Translations under genes and position numbers: made by a program
The notes under the pieces: generated by a model
The model's input: only the letters and a program-made list of their open reading frames with translations
What the model was told of the DNA's origin: nothing
Databases searched by the model: none
Assembly: GCA_964549335.1 (NCBI GenBank)
Contig: CAZJUQ010000028.1
Span: 1 to 26,918, forward strand
DNA from: Sulfidibacterium sp964549335
GTDB lineage: Bacteria; Bacteroidota; Bacteroidia; Bacteroidales; F082
DNA: 26,918 bases
Direction of reading: 5' to 3'
Part shown: positions 6,841 to 15,193 of the stretch, in pieces
Layout: every line of letters starts with the position of its first letter
How positions within the stretch are numbered: position 1 is the stretch's first letter

Positions 6841-8826
6841 ATGAGAGCCCTCTTTACATTCATCCTGCTGATGCCGGGCATGTTGCTCATGGGACAGATG
6901 CCTCCGCCCGATACCGTTAACTTAAACGAATTGGAGGTGTTGTCGGAGTTGAAAAAGGTTCCCGCCGGAATGATTGAAAAGAGCATAGACACCAACGTTT
7001 TGTATAACGAGAGCACGGTGTCGTTGTCGGATTTGTTGGATGCCCACTCTTCCATATTTATAAAAAACGAAGGCAGGGGGGCATTGTCAACCGTTTCGTT
7101 CAGGGGTACCGCAGCGTCGCACACCGATGTTTTATGGAACGGGTTGAGTATTAAATCGCCGATGCTCGGACAGGTGGATTTTTCGTTGTTTCCCGTCTTT
7201 CTTTACGACAATGTATCAATAAAAGCTGGTAACAGTTCGCTTTCGGAAACCACAGGAGCATTGGGGGGGGTTGTTTGCCTCGATAACAGAGGAGAGTGGA
7301 CAAAGGGGGTTAAAGCCTCTTTGTTAACCGGTATCGGCAGTTATTCCACCTTTAACAACTATCTGAAATTGCATTTGGGTGGCGGCAGGTTATCTTCAAA
7401 CACCCGTCTGTACTACAACTATTCAAAGAACGACTTTGCATTTAAAAATAAAAATATAGCAAATATAAATCCCGTTACCGGCGAATACGAATATCCGGTT
7501 CAAAAAAACAAAAATGCCGCATATTTGCTTACGGGGGTAGAACAAAACTTTTATTACCGTACCGGTGAAAAGGGGCTTCTGAAAATAAATTACTGGTTTC
7601 AAAAATCGGAACGAAGTATTCCCCGCCTAAACACATACGAAGGCGACGATTATTCGAACATAAGCAGACAAGACGAAAATACACACAGGGTTAATGTGCA
7701 CTATTCGTTTTTTGCCGGGGAGAACAGGTTGTCGGTAAACAGCGGTTTGGTATCCCAACGGTTAATTTACGGTTTAAAAAATCTTGTGGGGGGCAAGGGA
7801 TATGTATATGCGATTAATTCCAATTCTTCGATATTAAGTTTTTACAATAAAGCCTCATATGGTTTTGTGCCTTTTAAAAAGGTATTTGTTAAGACGGAAT
7901 ACAGTTTCAATTATCATGAAGTTTCGACACTCGACAGTGTAAATCTTACGGGATACGGGGCGAAACGCACGGAGCATAAAATTTTTGTGATGTGGAATCA
8001 AAAAATTTCGGAGCGTTTTTCGGCTTCATTGATATTACATAAAATATGGGTTGAAGGAAAGAGTGTTCCGTTGATTCCTTACATGGGTTTTGAATGGCTG
8101 GCAAATAAAAAGTTACATGCCGTGTTGAAAGGAAACGTGGCCAGAAATTACAACTACCCCGATCTTAACGACCTCTATTGGCAGCCGGGAGGCAATCCTG
8201 CGTTAAAACCCGAAGAGGGGGTTTCGGGTGAGGTTAACGGGAGTCTGGAAATAAAACCGGGCGGTTTATCGTTTTTACCGGCGGTTTCGGTATTTTACAA
8301 CGATATTGACAATTGGATTTTGTGGCTTCCGGCACCGGCCGGATACTGGCAAGCCAGGAATGTAAAAAAGGTTATTGCAAAAGGGATTGAGTTTTCACTC
8401 GACATAGCCTTTCCGGTTGGCAAACTAAAATGCAGCGTAAAAGGAAATTATGCTTTTACACGATCGTTGAACTATGGCGAAAAAGATATTTGGGGCGAGG
8501 GTGCCGTCGGGAAACAGTTGCCGTACATCCCCGTTCATTCGGGAAACATTACGGTAAACATGTTCTGGAAAAATTTTGAGATAGTTTATGTAAACAATTC
8601 ATACGGCGAACGCTATACAACATCAACCAATAATGTGACGCAGCGCGACAGGCTTTATCCCTATTTTATGAACAATTTATATATCTCGAAATTTTTCATG
8701 TTGAATAAATCGAAAATTACGGCACAACTGAAAATATACAATCTGTTTAACGAAGAGTACCGCTCGGTATTGGGACGTCCAATGCCGGGAATAAACTTTT
8801 TGTTTTTATTAAAAATGTCTTTATGA
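6841..8826 (+). CDS. btuB: BtuB-like TonB-dependent outer-membrane cobamide receptor
   Basis: A 661-residue TonB-dependent receptor. A TTG three codons upstream (6832) overlaps the previous stop, and the ATG at 6841 begins a normal signal peptide, so ATG is preferred. The N-terminal plug domain (about 45-150) shows DLLDAHSSIFIKNEGRGALSTVSFRG and VLWNGLSIKSPMLGQVDFS in two parts. The rest is beta-strand-rich barrel, ending with the expected C-terminal strand (KIYNLFNEEYRSVLGRPMPG, then FLFLLKMSL). Its size suits vitamin B12 receptors rather than the larger SusC family, and there is no SusD neighbour. The cobalamin riboswitch and the BtuG-like gene support cobamide import. Eight consecutive G at 7263-7270 encode part of L-G-G-V in the plug. 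The stop overlaps the next start as ATGA. Confidence 0.9.
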   Translation: MRALFTFILLMPGMLLMGQMPPPDTVNLNELEVLSELKKVPAGMIEKSIDTNVLYNESTVSLSDLLDAHSSIFIKNEGRGALSTVSFRGTAASHTDVLWNGLSIKSPMLGQVDFSLFPVFLYDNVSIKAGNSSLSETTGALGGVVCLDNRGEWTKGVKASLLTGIGSYSTFNNYLKLHLGGGRLSSNTRLYYNYSKNDFAFKNKNIANINPVTGEYEYPVQKNKNAAYLLTGVEQNFYYRTGEKGLLKINYWFQKSERSIPRLNTYEGDDYSNISRQDENTHRVNVHYSFFAGENRLSVNSGLVSQRLIYGLKNLVGGKGYVYAINSNSSILSFYNKASYGFVPFKKVFVKTEYSFNYHEVSTLDSVNLTGYGAKRTEHKIFVMWNQKISERFSASLILHKIWVEGKSVPLIPYMGFEWLANKKLHAVLKGNVARNYNYPDLNDLYWQPGGNPALKPEEGVSGEVNGSLEIKPGGLSFLPAVSVFYNDIDNWILWLPAPAGYWQARNVKKVIAKGIEFSLDIAFPVGKLKCSVKGNYAFTRSLNYGEKDIWGEGAVGKQLPYIPVHSGNITVNMFWKNFEIVYVNNSYGERYTTSTNNVTQRDRLYPYFMNNLYISKFFMLNKSKITAQLKIYNLFNEEYRSVLGRPMPGINFLFLLKMSL

Positions 8827-9809
8827 AAACAGTTGTAAAAATATTGTTGCCGGTTTGTATTGCAATTTTGATGTATGGTTGCATGAACGACGACCTGTTG
8901 CGCGATTTCAACAGGCTTGACGAAAACAAAAAAGGAGAGGCGGTATTTATTGTTAACGAAGGAAATTTTATGTACGGAAACGCTTCGTTATCTTATTACA
9001 ATCCCGCCGACAGCGCTATAATAAACAATGTTTTTTACAACACCAATGCTTTGCCCCTTGGCGATGTGGCTTATTCCATGACGGTTAACGATTCGCTGGG
9101 TTATGTGGTGGTAAACAATTCGGGAAAAATTTATGTTATTAATATTCACACTTTTAAATATGTGGGAAAAATTACCGGACTGGTATCGCCGAGATATATT
9201 TCGTTTGTCAGCGATACCAAAGCATACGTTACCGATTTGTATGCTAAATCGATAACCGTTGTCAATAGTGCAAACCTTCAAGTGACGGGACATATTTCGC
9301 TTGACAACGGCAATCAGCATTTTAATCAGCATTCCACTGAACAGATAGTAAAATACGGCGGGAAGGTATTTGTAAATTGTTGGTCGTACGACAATAAAGT
9401 GTTGGTTATAGATATAAACAGCGACAAGGTAACAGACTCCATAACCGTTGCTGCCCAGCCCAACAGTATGGTTCTTGACAAGAACGGCAAATTGTGGGTT
9501 TTGTCGGACGGGGGCAGCTATGGTTCCCCCTTTGGACAAGAAATGGCGGCACTGACAAAAATAGATGCGGCAACACAGAATAGGGAAAAGATTTTTCGTT
9601 TTAATGATATTAACGCTTCACCTACTAATCTTACCATTAACGGAAGCGGTGACACGTTGTGGTTTGTTTACAACGGTTGGGACGGCACTGTTGTTGACGG
9701 TGCGGGGGTCTTTTATATGCCGGTAGCCGCCGGTGAGCTTCCCCGCAAACCCTTTATCCCGCAAAACGGAACCCTTTTCTATTCTCTCGGTGTCGACCGC
9801 ATGAATTAA
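8823..9809 (+). CDS. btuG: BtuG-like YncE-type beta-propeller lipoprotein, truncated by an in-frame stop
   Basis: 328 residues to a TAA at 9807-9809. The N-terminus has a lipobox ending MYGC with Cys20, followed by MNDD. Acidic residues at +3/+4 fit the Bacteroidota surface-lipoprotein export signal. Repeated propeller units include VIVNEGNFMYGNASLSYYN-like blade starts, VSPRYISFVSDTKAYVTDLY, NSMVLDKNGKLWVLSDGG and LTINGSGDTLWFVYNG. BtuG is the surface B12-capturing lid of BtuB in Bacteroides, and the ATGA overlap with btuB fits that partnership. Family members normally end with a last blade and an IIPGDFCF-like tail. Here that tail lies in the same frame beyond the stop (9810-9938). The product as encoded would lack its closing strands and may not fold. 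A base-calling error, a strain-level nonsense mutation or readthrough are the alternatives. Confidence 0.85.
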   Translation: MKTVVKILLPVCIAILMYGCMNDDLLRDFNRLDENKKGEAVFIVNEGNFMYGNASLSYYNPADSAIINNVFYNTNALPLGDVAYSMTVNDSLGYVVVNNSGKIYVINIHTFKYVGKITGLVSPRYISFVSDTKAYVTDLYAKSITVVNSANLQVTGHISLDNGNQHFNQHSTEQIVKYGGKVFVNCWSYDNKVLVIDINSDKVTDSITVAAQPNSMVLDKNGKLWVLSDGGSYGSPFGQEMAALTKIDAATQNREKIFRFNDINASPTNLTINGSGDTLWFVYNGWDGTVVDGAGVFYMPVAAGELPRKPFIPQNGTLFYSLGVDRMN

Positions 9810-9938
9810 GATAAAAATGTTTCTGATGCAGTTGATTTCGTTAGCCCGGGAAAGGTTTACCGTTTTTCGGCATCGGGAATTGCAAAAGATACTCTTACGG
9901 TAGGCATTATTCCCGGTGATTTCTGTTTTGTGGAATAG
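9810..9938 (+). pseudogene. Detached last blade of the BtuG-like protein, in frame after the TAA
   Basis: Forty-two codons in the same frame as the upstream gene, ending at TAG 9936-9938. They read VSDAVDFVSPGKVYRF and later LTVGIIPGDFCFVE, the ending expected of a full-length BtuG/YncE-like propeller. The reading frame is kept, so the simplest lesion is a single substitution creating TAA. The oddly non-consensus residues next to it (DRMN before, DKN after) leave room for a pair of compensating indels. Confidence 0.75.
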
Positions 9939-9957
9939 AGAGAGTTAACCCTTTTCA

Positions 9958-9982
9958 ACGGTATCGGGTTGTTTCATACCGT
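9958..9982. terminator. Weak hairpin between convergent btuG and rsmA
   Basis: acggtat (9958-9964) and ataccgt (9976-9982) form a perfect 7-pair stem with an 11-base loop in the 59-base gap between convergent genes. Only short T runs flank it, so termination activity is uncertain. Confidence 0.3.
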
Positions 9983-9997
9983 CCGGATTGTTTTAAA

Positions 9998-10756
9998 TCA
10001 TGCCTCTTCAAGCAGTGATGTTAAATTTACAAAATCGTTAACACTCAATTGTTCGGCACGTTTTGCGAAAAGGGGGCTGTCCGGAATGTGTTTGCCGAGA
10101 GGTTTCAGGGCATTTCTTAATGTTTTGCGACGTTGATTAAACGCTGTTTTTACAACTTTTATAAAAAAGTGTTCGTCGCAAGGCAAATTTACGGTATTGT
10201 TTCGCTTAAGTCTTATAACTGCCGACTTTACTTTTGGAGGGGGGAAAAATACCGTTTCGTTTACCGTGAAACAATATTCCAAATCGAACCACGTTTGAAG
10301 CAAAACGCTCAAAATACCGTATGTTTTGTTTCCGGGGCGTGCAATAATACGTTCGGCCACCTCCTTTTGAATCATGCCGGCGACTTCAGTGAAAGTCTCT
10401 TTGTGTTCTAAAATTTTAAAGAATATTTGAGACGATATGTTATAAGGAAAATTGCCTATTAGTGCAAGGGGCTCATTGAAAAGCGATTTTAATTCCAGTT
10501 TTAAAAAGTCGGTTTCGATAATTGACAGGCGCGGGTCGGTAAAATTGTTTTTAAGATATTCCACCGATTCGGCATCTATTTCGATGAGGGTTATTTTTTT
10601 GAAATTTTTTTTAAGAAGCGATTGAGTAAGAATTCCCGTACCGGGACCTATTTCGCATATTTGATGAAAATTTTCCGACACACAGTTTGCAATTTTTTCC
10701 GATATGTTTCTGTCTGTCAAGAAGTGTTGTCCGAGGTGTTTTTTAGGACGTACCAT
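9998..10756 (-). CDS. rsmA: 16S rRNA dimethyladenosine transferase RsmA/KsgA
   Basis: A 252-residue SAM-dependent methyltransferase that dimethylates two adjacent adenines in the 3' hairpin of 16S rRNA. The N-terminus has KKHLGQHFL, and the SAM-binding loop EIGPGTG is at 35-41. The acidic residue that contacts SAM ribose is in LIEID around 57-61, Asp83 is in ETDF, and the catalytic NFPYNIS is at 102-108. The length is normal for the family. Its start overlaps the end of the TPR gene by 14 bases, so it is the third gene of the serS-TPR-rsmA transcript and probably translationally coupled. Confidence 0.96.
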   Translation of the reverse strand: MVRPKKHLGQHFLTDRNISEKIANCVSENFHQICEIGPGTGILTQSLLKKNFKKITLIEIDAESVEYLKNNFTDPRLSIIETDFLKLELKSLFNEPLALIGNFPYNISSQIFFKILEHKETFTEVAGMIQKEVAERIIARPGNKTYGILSVLLQTWFDLEYCFTVNETVFFPPPKVKSAVIRLKRNNTVNLPCDEHFFIKVVKTAFNQRRKTLRNALKPLGKHIPDSPLFAKRAEQLSVNDFVNLTSLLEEA

Positions 10757-12647
10757 TTTTACCGTTTTCCGTTTGTTTTGATAATTTGCGGTAGCGTTTA
10801 CGTGCTTGGGGCGTAAAAACGCTTTCGGGATATTGTTTCATAATTTTCAGGTAGAGTTTTGCAGCCTCCTTTTTCCTGTTGAGAAAAATCTCTTCGATTT
10901 GTGCAGCGGCAAAAAGGGCATCGTCGGCTTTAATGCTTTCGGGATACGAACCGGCGAGTTTGCGGAAAAGGGTATCGGCTTCCCCGTATCGTTTAATTTG
11001 TTTTAAAAGTTTGGCCTCTTTGAACAAAGCAAACTGGTACGACACCGGTCCGGGAGCATTGTGCTCTATTTTTTTCAGCCAAAACATTGCCGAGTCGGGG
11101 CGGTTTTGTGTAGCGTACAAATCGGCAATGCCGAACTGCCGTATTGTAAACCCCAGGGTGTCTTCCTCTGTAACATCATGAATAAACATCGACATTTCAA
11201 TGGCATCGTTTGAGATTAGTTTGGATGTGGCTGATTTAAGTATATCGAGTCGTGCTTGTGCCCACTTGTATTCGCCCTGGTAATAAAACAGCATTGCATT
11301 TTTAAATTTAGCTTTGTGTCCCAGAGGTTCGTTTTTCAGGTCGAGTTCCACCTGTGAGTAGTATAACGATGCGTCCCAAATCTTTTTTTCGAACATTAAT
11401 ACGTCGCCCATGAGCAGTTTTGCCTTTGCTTTTTCCTTTACGCTTAAATCGGGGATGTTAATTATTTTTTTCAAAAGTTTTTGGGCATCGGCGGGTTTGT
11501 CAAGGTAAAATGCTTTGATTTTTGCCAGTTGCAAAACGGTTTCCTCTGTTTCGGGGGTTATCGAAAGTTCATTAATAAATTTCTCTCCGAGGTTGTCTAT
11601 TTCGGAAAATTTCTCTTTGGATGTTTGAGGATTGTTTTCCGCCCGTATTATTTCCGTGGTGAGCCAACCGGCATAACTTTCGCTGTAGTAATCACTCTCT
11701 TTTCCTTTGTTTTTTAAATATTCGAAGGCTTTGGAAGCTATTTCGTATTTTTTATTGTTCAAGGCTATTTTTGCCAGGTTATAAACCTCCTCTTCGTGGT
11801 TTCCGAAACGGCGATCTATGGCACGTGCCTGTCGCAATGCCGTTTCGAAATCTCCGGTTTGCACCGAAAGCCAAAGCAGCAAATCGTTAAAGGCAAAGTT
11901 GTCGGGGTGTTTTTGAACTTTCAGCAGAAGTTTCTTTTTTAGCATGCCGCTCAAATCGTTGTCAACATCATATAAGAGAGTGCTTTGCAACCGGTTTTTT
12001 ACAAGCTGTAAATTATCGGGGTTTTCATCGACATATGCAAGGTAGGCATCGAACATTTTGGCATATTCGCCTGTTAACCTGTATGCGTTGGCACGTTCGA
12101 GATTGTACGAATATTTATTGTACGGCATGTGCGATGCTTTTTCGTAAACCTCAATTGCCTCCTTAGCATATCCTTTCGATTGCAAGGCGTTAGCAATATT
12201 TATTACCCCGTTTCTGTTTAGAGGAATTTTGTCTATGAGTTTCTTTATTATTTTTTTCGATTTTTTTTTGTTGCCCGATTGTTCCAAAACATAGGCGTAA
12301 TCGACCGTATAACGGTAATTTTTATCGAATTTTTTACTCTGTTTTTTTGTAAGTTTTATTGCTTCGTCAAACCGTTTGAGGTATATTAAGGAGTTTAGGT
12401 AGTAGGAGTAATAATAATAGTAATTTGGTTTTTCGTTGTATAGCTCTTTAAAAAGTTCGGCCGCTTTTTCGTACTGTCCGCCTAAATAGTAGTAACGTGC
12501 CAATTTCTCTTTTTGCCGGTGTTGTGCTCCTATGTTAACGGTTTGGTTTTTGTTTCTTAATTTGATAGTTTTTTGGGCATTGATATTCCCGGCAAACAGA
12601 AAAAAGGTTGCGAACGAAAACGGCAATATGTAAGATGTTAATTTCAT
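10743..12647 (-). CDS. Periplasmic or secreted tetratricopeptide-repeat protein
   Basis: A 634-residue protein with a signal peptide (1-24, ending INAQ) and multiple TPR-like helical pairs throughout, such as ARYYYLGGQYEKAAELFKEL at about 50-69 and YAKEAIEVYEKA. A Tyr-rich run (Tyr76-80) opens the second repeat, and the C-terminal section is lysine-rich. No catalytic domain is visible. It is a protein-interaction scaffold, probably periplasmic; the partner is unknown. The start is fixed by a one-base overlap with the serS stop (TAATG), and its end overlaps rsmA, so it belongs to a three-gene operon. The neighbours do not reveal a function, because they are general translation genes. Confidence 0.85.
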   Translation of the reverse strand: MKLTSYILPFSFATFFLFAGNINAQKTIKLRNKNQTVNIGAQHRQKEKLARYYYLGGQYEKAAELFKELYNEKPNYYYYYSYYLNSLIYLKRFDEAIKLTKKQSKKFDKNYRYTVDYAYVLEQSGNKKKSKKIIKKLIDKIPLNRNGVINIANALQSKGYAKEAIEVYEKASHMPYNKYSYNLERANAYRLTGEYAKMFDAYLAYVDENPDNLQLVKNRLQSTLLYDVDNDLSGMLKKKLLLKVQKHPDNFAFNDLLLWLSVQTGDFETALRQARAIDRRFGNHEEEVYNLAKIALNNKKYEIASKAFEYLKNKGKESDYYSESYAGWLTTEIIRAENNPQTSKEKFSEIDNLGEKFINELSITPETEETVLQLAKIKAFYLDKPADAQKLLKKIINIPDLSVKEKAKAKLLMGDVLMFEKKIWDASLYYSQVELDLKNEPLGHKAKFKNAMLFYYQGEYKWAQARLDILKSATSKLISNDAIEMSMFIHDVTEEDTLGFTIRQFGIADLYATQNRPDSAMFWLKKIEHNAPGPVSYQFALFKEAKLLKQIKRYGEADTLFRKLAGSYPESIKADDALFAAAQIEEIFLNRKKEAAKLYLKIMKQYPESVFTPQARKRYRKLSKQTENGKNGTS

Positions 12648-13918
12648 TAGTTAATAATATCGAAACCCGTGTAAGGATGTAATGCTTCCGGAATGGTTAT
12701 TCCGTCGGCGGTTTGATTGTTTTCGAGCAAAGCCGCCACAATGCGCGGGAGGGCAAGGGCGCTGCCGTTGAGGGTGTGAGCGGTTTGTGTTTTTCCCTCT
12801 TTATTTTTAAATCGCAATTTCATGCGGTTTGCCTGATATGTTTCGAAATTGGAAACGGAGCTTACTTCGAGCCAACGTTTTTGAGCTCCCGAAAACACTT
12901 CAAAATCGAAAGTAAGAGCCGAGGTAAAGCTAAGGTCACCGCCGCAAAGCCGCAAAATGCGGAAGGGGAGTTCCAGTTTTCTCAACAGGTTTGCTACGTG
13001 TTCTTTCATCTCTTCCAGAGTATCATATGAGCGGTCGGGATGTTGAATTTGTACTATTTCTACCTTGTCGAACTGGTGCAACCGGTTCAATCCTCTGACA
13101 TCTTTGCCGTACGAACCCGCTTCGCGTCTGAAACAATTGGAATAAGCCACATTTTTTACCGGCAAATCTTCCTCTTTTAAAATAACGTTACGGTAAATAT
13201 TTGTGATGGGTACTTCGGCGGTGGGTATCAAATAGAGTTTGTCTTCGCCCACAAAGTACATTTGCCCCTCTTTGTCGGGCAGTTGTCCCGTACCGAAACC
13301 CGAATCTTCATTTATGAGCAAAGGCGGTTGATATTCGAGGTATCCCGCTTTTACGGCTTCATCAAGAAAAAAGTTTATCAAAGCTCTTTGCAACCGGGCA
13401 CCTTTGCCACGGTAAAAGGGGAAACCTGCACCCGTAACCTTGCTGCCGAGGTCGAAATCTATAATTTGATATTTTTTTGCAAGGTCCCAGTGCATTTGTG
13501 CTTTTTGGTCCAAAACAGGCAGTTCGCCCTCTTCGTAAACCACTTCGTTATCGGCATCGCTGTTCCCTTTGGGTACCGAGTGATGTGGAATGTTTGGCAG
13601 TTCCACGAGTTTATCGTTCAACATTTTTATAATTTGCTCCTGTTCGGCGCCCAGCTCTTTATTTTTTGCTTTTAGTTTTGAGCTTTTCTCTTTGATTTTT
13701 TCAGCCTCATCGCGTTTACCCTCTTTGTACAACAATCCGATTGATTTGGCAATTTTATTTGCTTCGGCAAGGTTGTCGTCCAACTCCTTCTGCAATTTTC
13801 TACGCCGTTCGTCAAGCTCTATTATTTCATTTACAATGTTTTCGGCATCGAAATTTTTTATTGCCAGTGCGGCAATAACATTCTCTTTATCGTTTCTTAT
13901 TCTTTGTAATTCAAGCAT
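12647..13918 (-). CDS. serS: Seryl-tRNA synthetase
   Basis: A 423-residue class II synthetase charging tRNA-Ser (and tRNA-Sec where present). Residues 25-105 form the long antiparallel coiled-coil arm that recognises the tRNA variable arm and are rich in Lys and Glu. The serine-binding TAE motif is in LIPTAEVPITN at about 230-240. Motif 2 is at about 261-287 (FRREAGSYGKD, GLNRLHQFDKVE). Motif 3 is at about 383-402 (LNGSALALPRIVAALLE). The length matches bacterial SerRS. It is the first gene of the operon, with a -7 box 14 bases upstream of the ATG. Confidence 0.97.
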   Translation of the reverse strand: MLELQRIRNDKENVIAALAIKNFDAENIVNEIIELDERRRKLQKELDDNLAEANKIAKSIGLLYKEGKRDEAEKIKEKSSKLKAKNKELGAEQEQIIKMLNDKLVELPNIPHHSVPKGNSDADNEVVYEEGELPVLDQKAQMHWDLAKKYQIIDFDLGSKVTGAGFPFYRGKGARLQRALINFFLDEAVKAGYLEYQPPLLINEDSGFGTGQLPDKEGQMYFVGEDKLYLIPTAEVPITNIYRNVILKEEDLPVKNVAYSNCFRREAGSYGKDVRGLNRLHQFDKVEIVQIQHPDRSYDTLEEMKEHVANLLRKLELPFRILRLCGGDLSFTSALTFDFEVFSGAQKRWLEVSSVSNFETYQANRMKLRFKNKEGKTQTAHTLNGSALALPRIVAALLENNQTADGITIPEALHPYTGFDIIN

Positions 13919-13932
13919 AACAATTTTTTTTG

Positions 13933-13940
13933 CAAAGGTA
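13933..13940 (-). promoter_or_regulatory. -7 box of the serS operon
   Basis: Minus-strand TACCTTTG, a perfect TAnnTTTG match, begins the core promoter 14 bases before the ATG, giving a leader of roughly 11 bases. No clear TTTG is seen at -33. Confidence 0.45.
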
Positions 13941-13986
13941 TAAAAGATATGTTTTAAAGGTTAAAAGCCGCGGTATTAGAATTAAG

Positions 13987-14016
13987 TTTGGGGTTTCTGT
14001 TTTTTTTATAATTTTA
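13987..14016 (+). promoter_or_regulatory. Putative promoter of the acyltransferase gene
   Basis: TTTG at 13987-13990, an 18-base spacer, and TAATTTTA at 14009-14016 (one mismatch to TAnnTTTG). It lies 19 bases before the start codon, in the divergent gap with serS. Confidence 0.35.
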
Positions 14017-14035
14017 TCAAAAATTTTTAACGGCG

Positions 14036-15175
14036 ATGTCGATACACGATTTCAATGAGATAAGGCCTTATTCCGGAGACGAAATCAAGGAAGCCATAAA
14101 ACGCATAGTAGAGGCTCCGGAGCTTGAAGCGGTGGCAAATTTTCTTTTGCCCGGAGAGGATTTGGAGAAGTTGAAGGAGGGGATAAGGAGTTCGAAGACA
14201 AAACACGAATTTCAGATTAACCTGATGGACAAGGTGATGCGGGCTATTGCCGCCAGATATACCGACGGAATAACTTCCGAAGGGATAGAAGATTTGGAAA
14301 CCGGTGAAGCGTCGCTGTTTTTGGCAAATCACCGCGACATTATTCTCGACTCCTCTTTTTTGGCCATGTTGATGTTGGAAAAGGGGTACAAAACCAGTGA
14401 AATGACATGGGGCGATAACTTGATGGTAACACCTTTTATAGTGGATGTGGGAAAAGTAAACGGAATGATAACCGTTTTCAGGGATGGTACGCCGCGGGAG
14501 TTGTTGAAAAATTCGCAGCGGTTGTCGGCATACATACGTAATGCCATTGTGGAAAGAAAAGAGTCGGTATGGATAGCGCATCACAAAGGGAGGGCAAAAG
14601 ACGGGAATGACAAAACCGACGTGAGCGTCATAAAAATGTTATTGCTTTCGGGCGAAAATTCACCCAAGGAGAAATTGTTGGAACTTAATATAAGAACCGT
14701 AACCATTTCGTACGAATGGGAACCGTGCGATGCCCGTAAAGTGAATGAGTTATATCACTCCAAAAACAAGGTTTACGTTAAAGATAAAATGGAGGATTTG
14801 GAAAGCATAATAGGGGGTGTTCTTGCCCCGAAAGGGAGGGTACATTTGGTAATGAGCAAACCGCTTACGGATAAGATAAAAGAGGTTCCCGGCAACCTGA
14901 ATACCAACGAAACGGCGGCAAAAGTTGCCGAAATTGTAGATTTGCAAATAAACAGGGATTATAAATTGTGGCCGTCAAATTACCTTGCTTACGATATTTT
15001 GAACAAAAGTTCGCGGTTTGCCGTCAAATACGGCGACGACGTAAAAGACAGACTGGAAGAGCGTTATAAGAACACTGTTAAACTTGTTGGAATTGATAAT
15101 AGGGAGATTAGAGACCTTTTCTTAACTATTTATGCAAATCCGGTGGCTAACAAGTTGAAAAACGGTTTTTTGTAA
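14036..15175 (+). CDS. Glycerol-phosphate/acylglycerol acyltransferase family protein
   Basis: A 379-residue protein of the PlsC/PlsB-type acyltransferase superfamily, which moves fatty acyl groups onto glycerol-phosphate-type acceptors. Motif I is NHRDIILD at 98-105. The His-to-Asp spacing is one longer than the textbook HX4D (His99 to Asp105). Motif II-like sequence is VFRDGTPRE at about 147-155, and a motif III-like GRAKDG is at about 185-190. No signal peptide or clear transmembrane helix, so probably a peripheral inner-membrane enzyme. The N-terminal 80 residues are a helical extension. Substrate specificity cannot be inferred. It converges with mutS, leaving 18 bases between stops, and is monocistronic by layout. 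Confidence 0.82.
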   Translation: MSIHDFNEIRPYSGDEIKEAIKRIVEAPELEAVANFLLPGEDLEKLKEGIRSSKTKHEFQINLMDKVMRAIAARYTDGITSEGIEDLETGEASLFLANHRDIILDSSFLAMLMLEKGYKTSEMTWGDNLMVTPFIVDVGKVNGMITVFRDGTPRELLKNSQRLSAYIRNAIVERKESVWIAHHKGRAKDGNDKTDVSVIKMLLLSGENSPKEKLLELNIRTVTISYEWEPCDARKVNELYHSKNKVYVKDKMEDLESIIGGVLAPKGRVHLVMSKPLTDKIKEVPGNLNTNETAAKVAEIVDLQINRDYKLWPSNYLAYDILNKSSRFAVKYGDDVKDRLEERYKNTVKLVGIDNREIRDLFLTIYANPVANKLKNGFL

Positions 15176-15193
15176 AAATGGGTTTGGCGGCTC

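Noticed and set aside
8823..9938. Alternative genetic code (TAA read as sense) to explain the btuG stop
   Set aside because: TAA, TAG and TGA all terminate intact neighbouring genes at family-expected lengths, for example fabD and the TPR protein end in TAA.
14027..14584. 185-codon minus-strand open frame opposite the acyltransferase gene
   Set aside because: Shadow frame; no promoter, no motif, and the plus strand encodes a recognisable enzyme.
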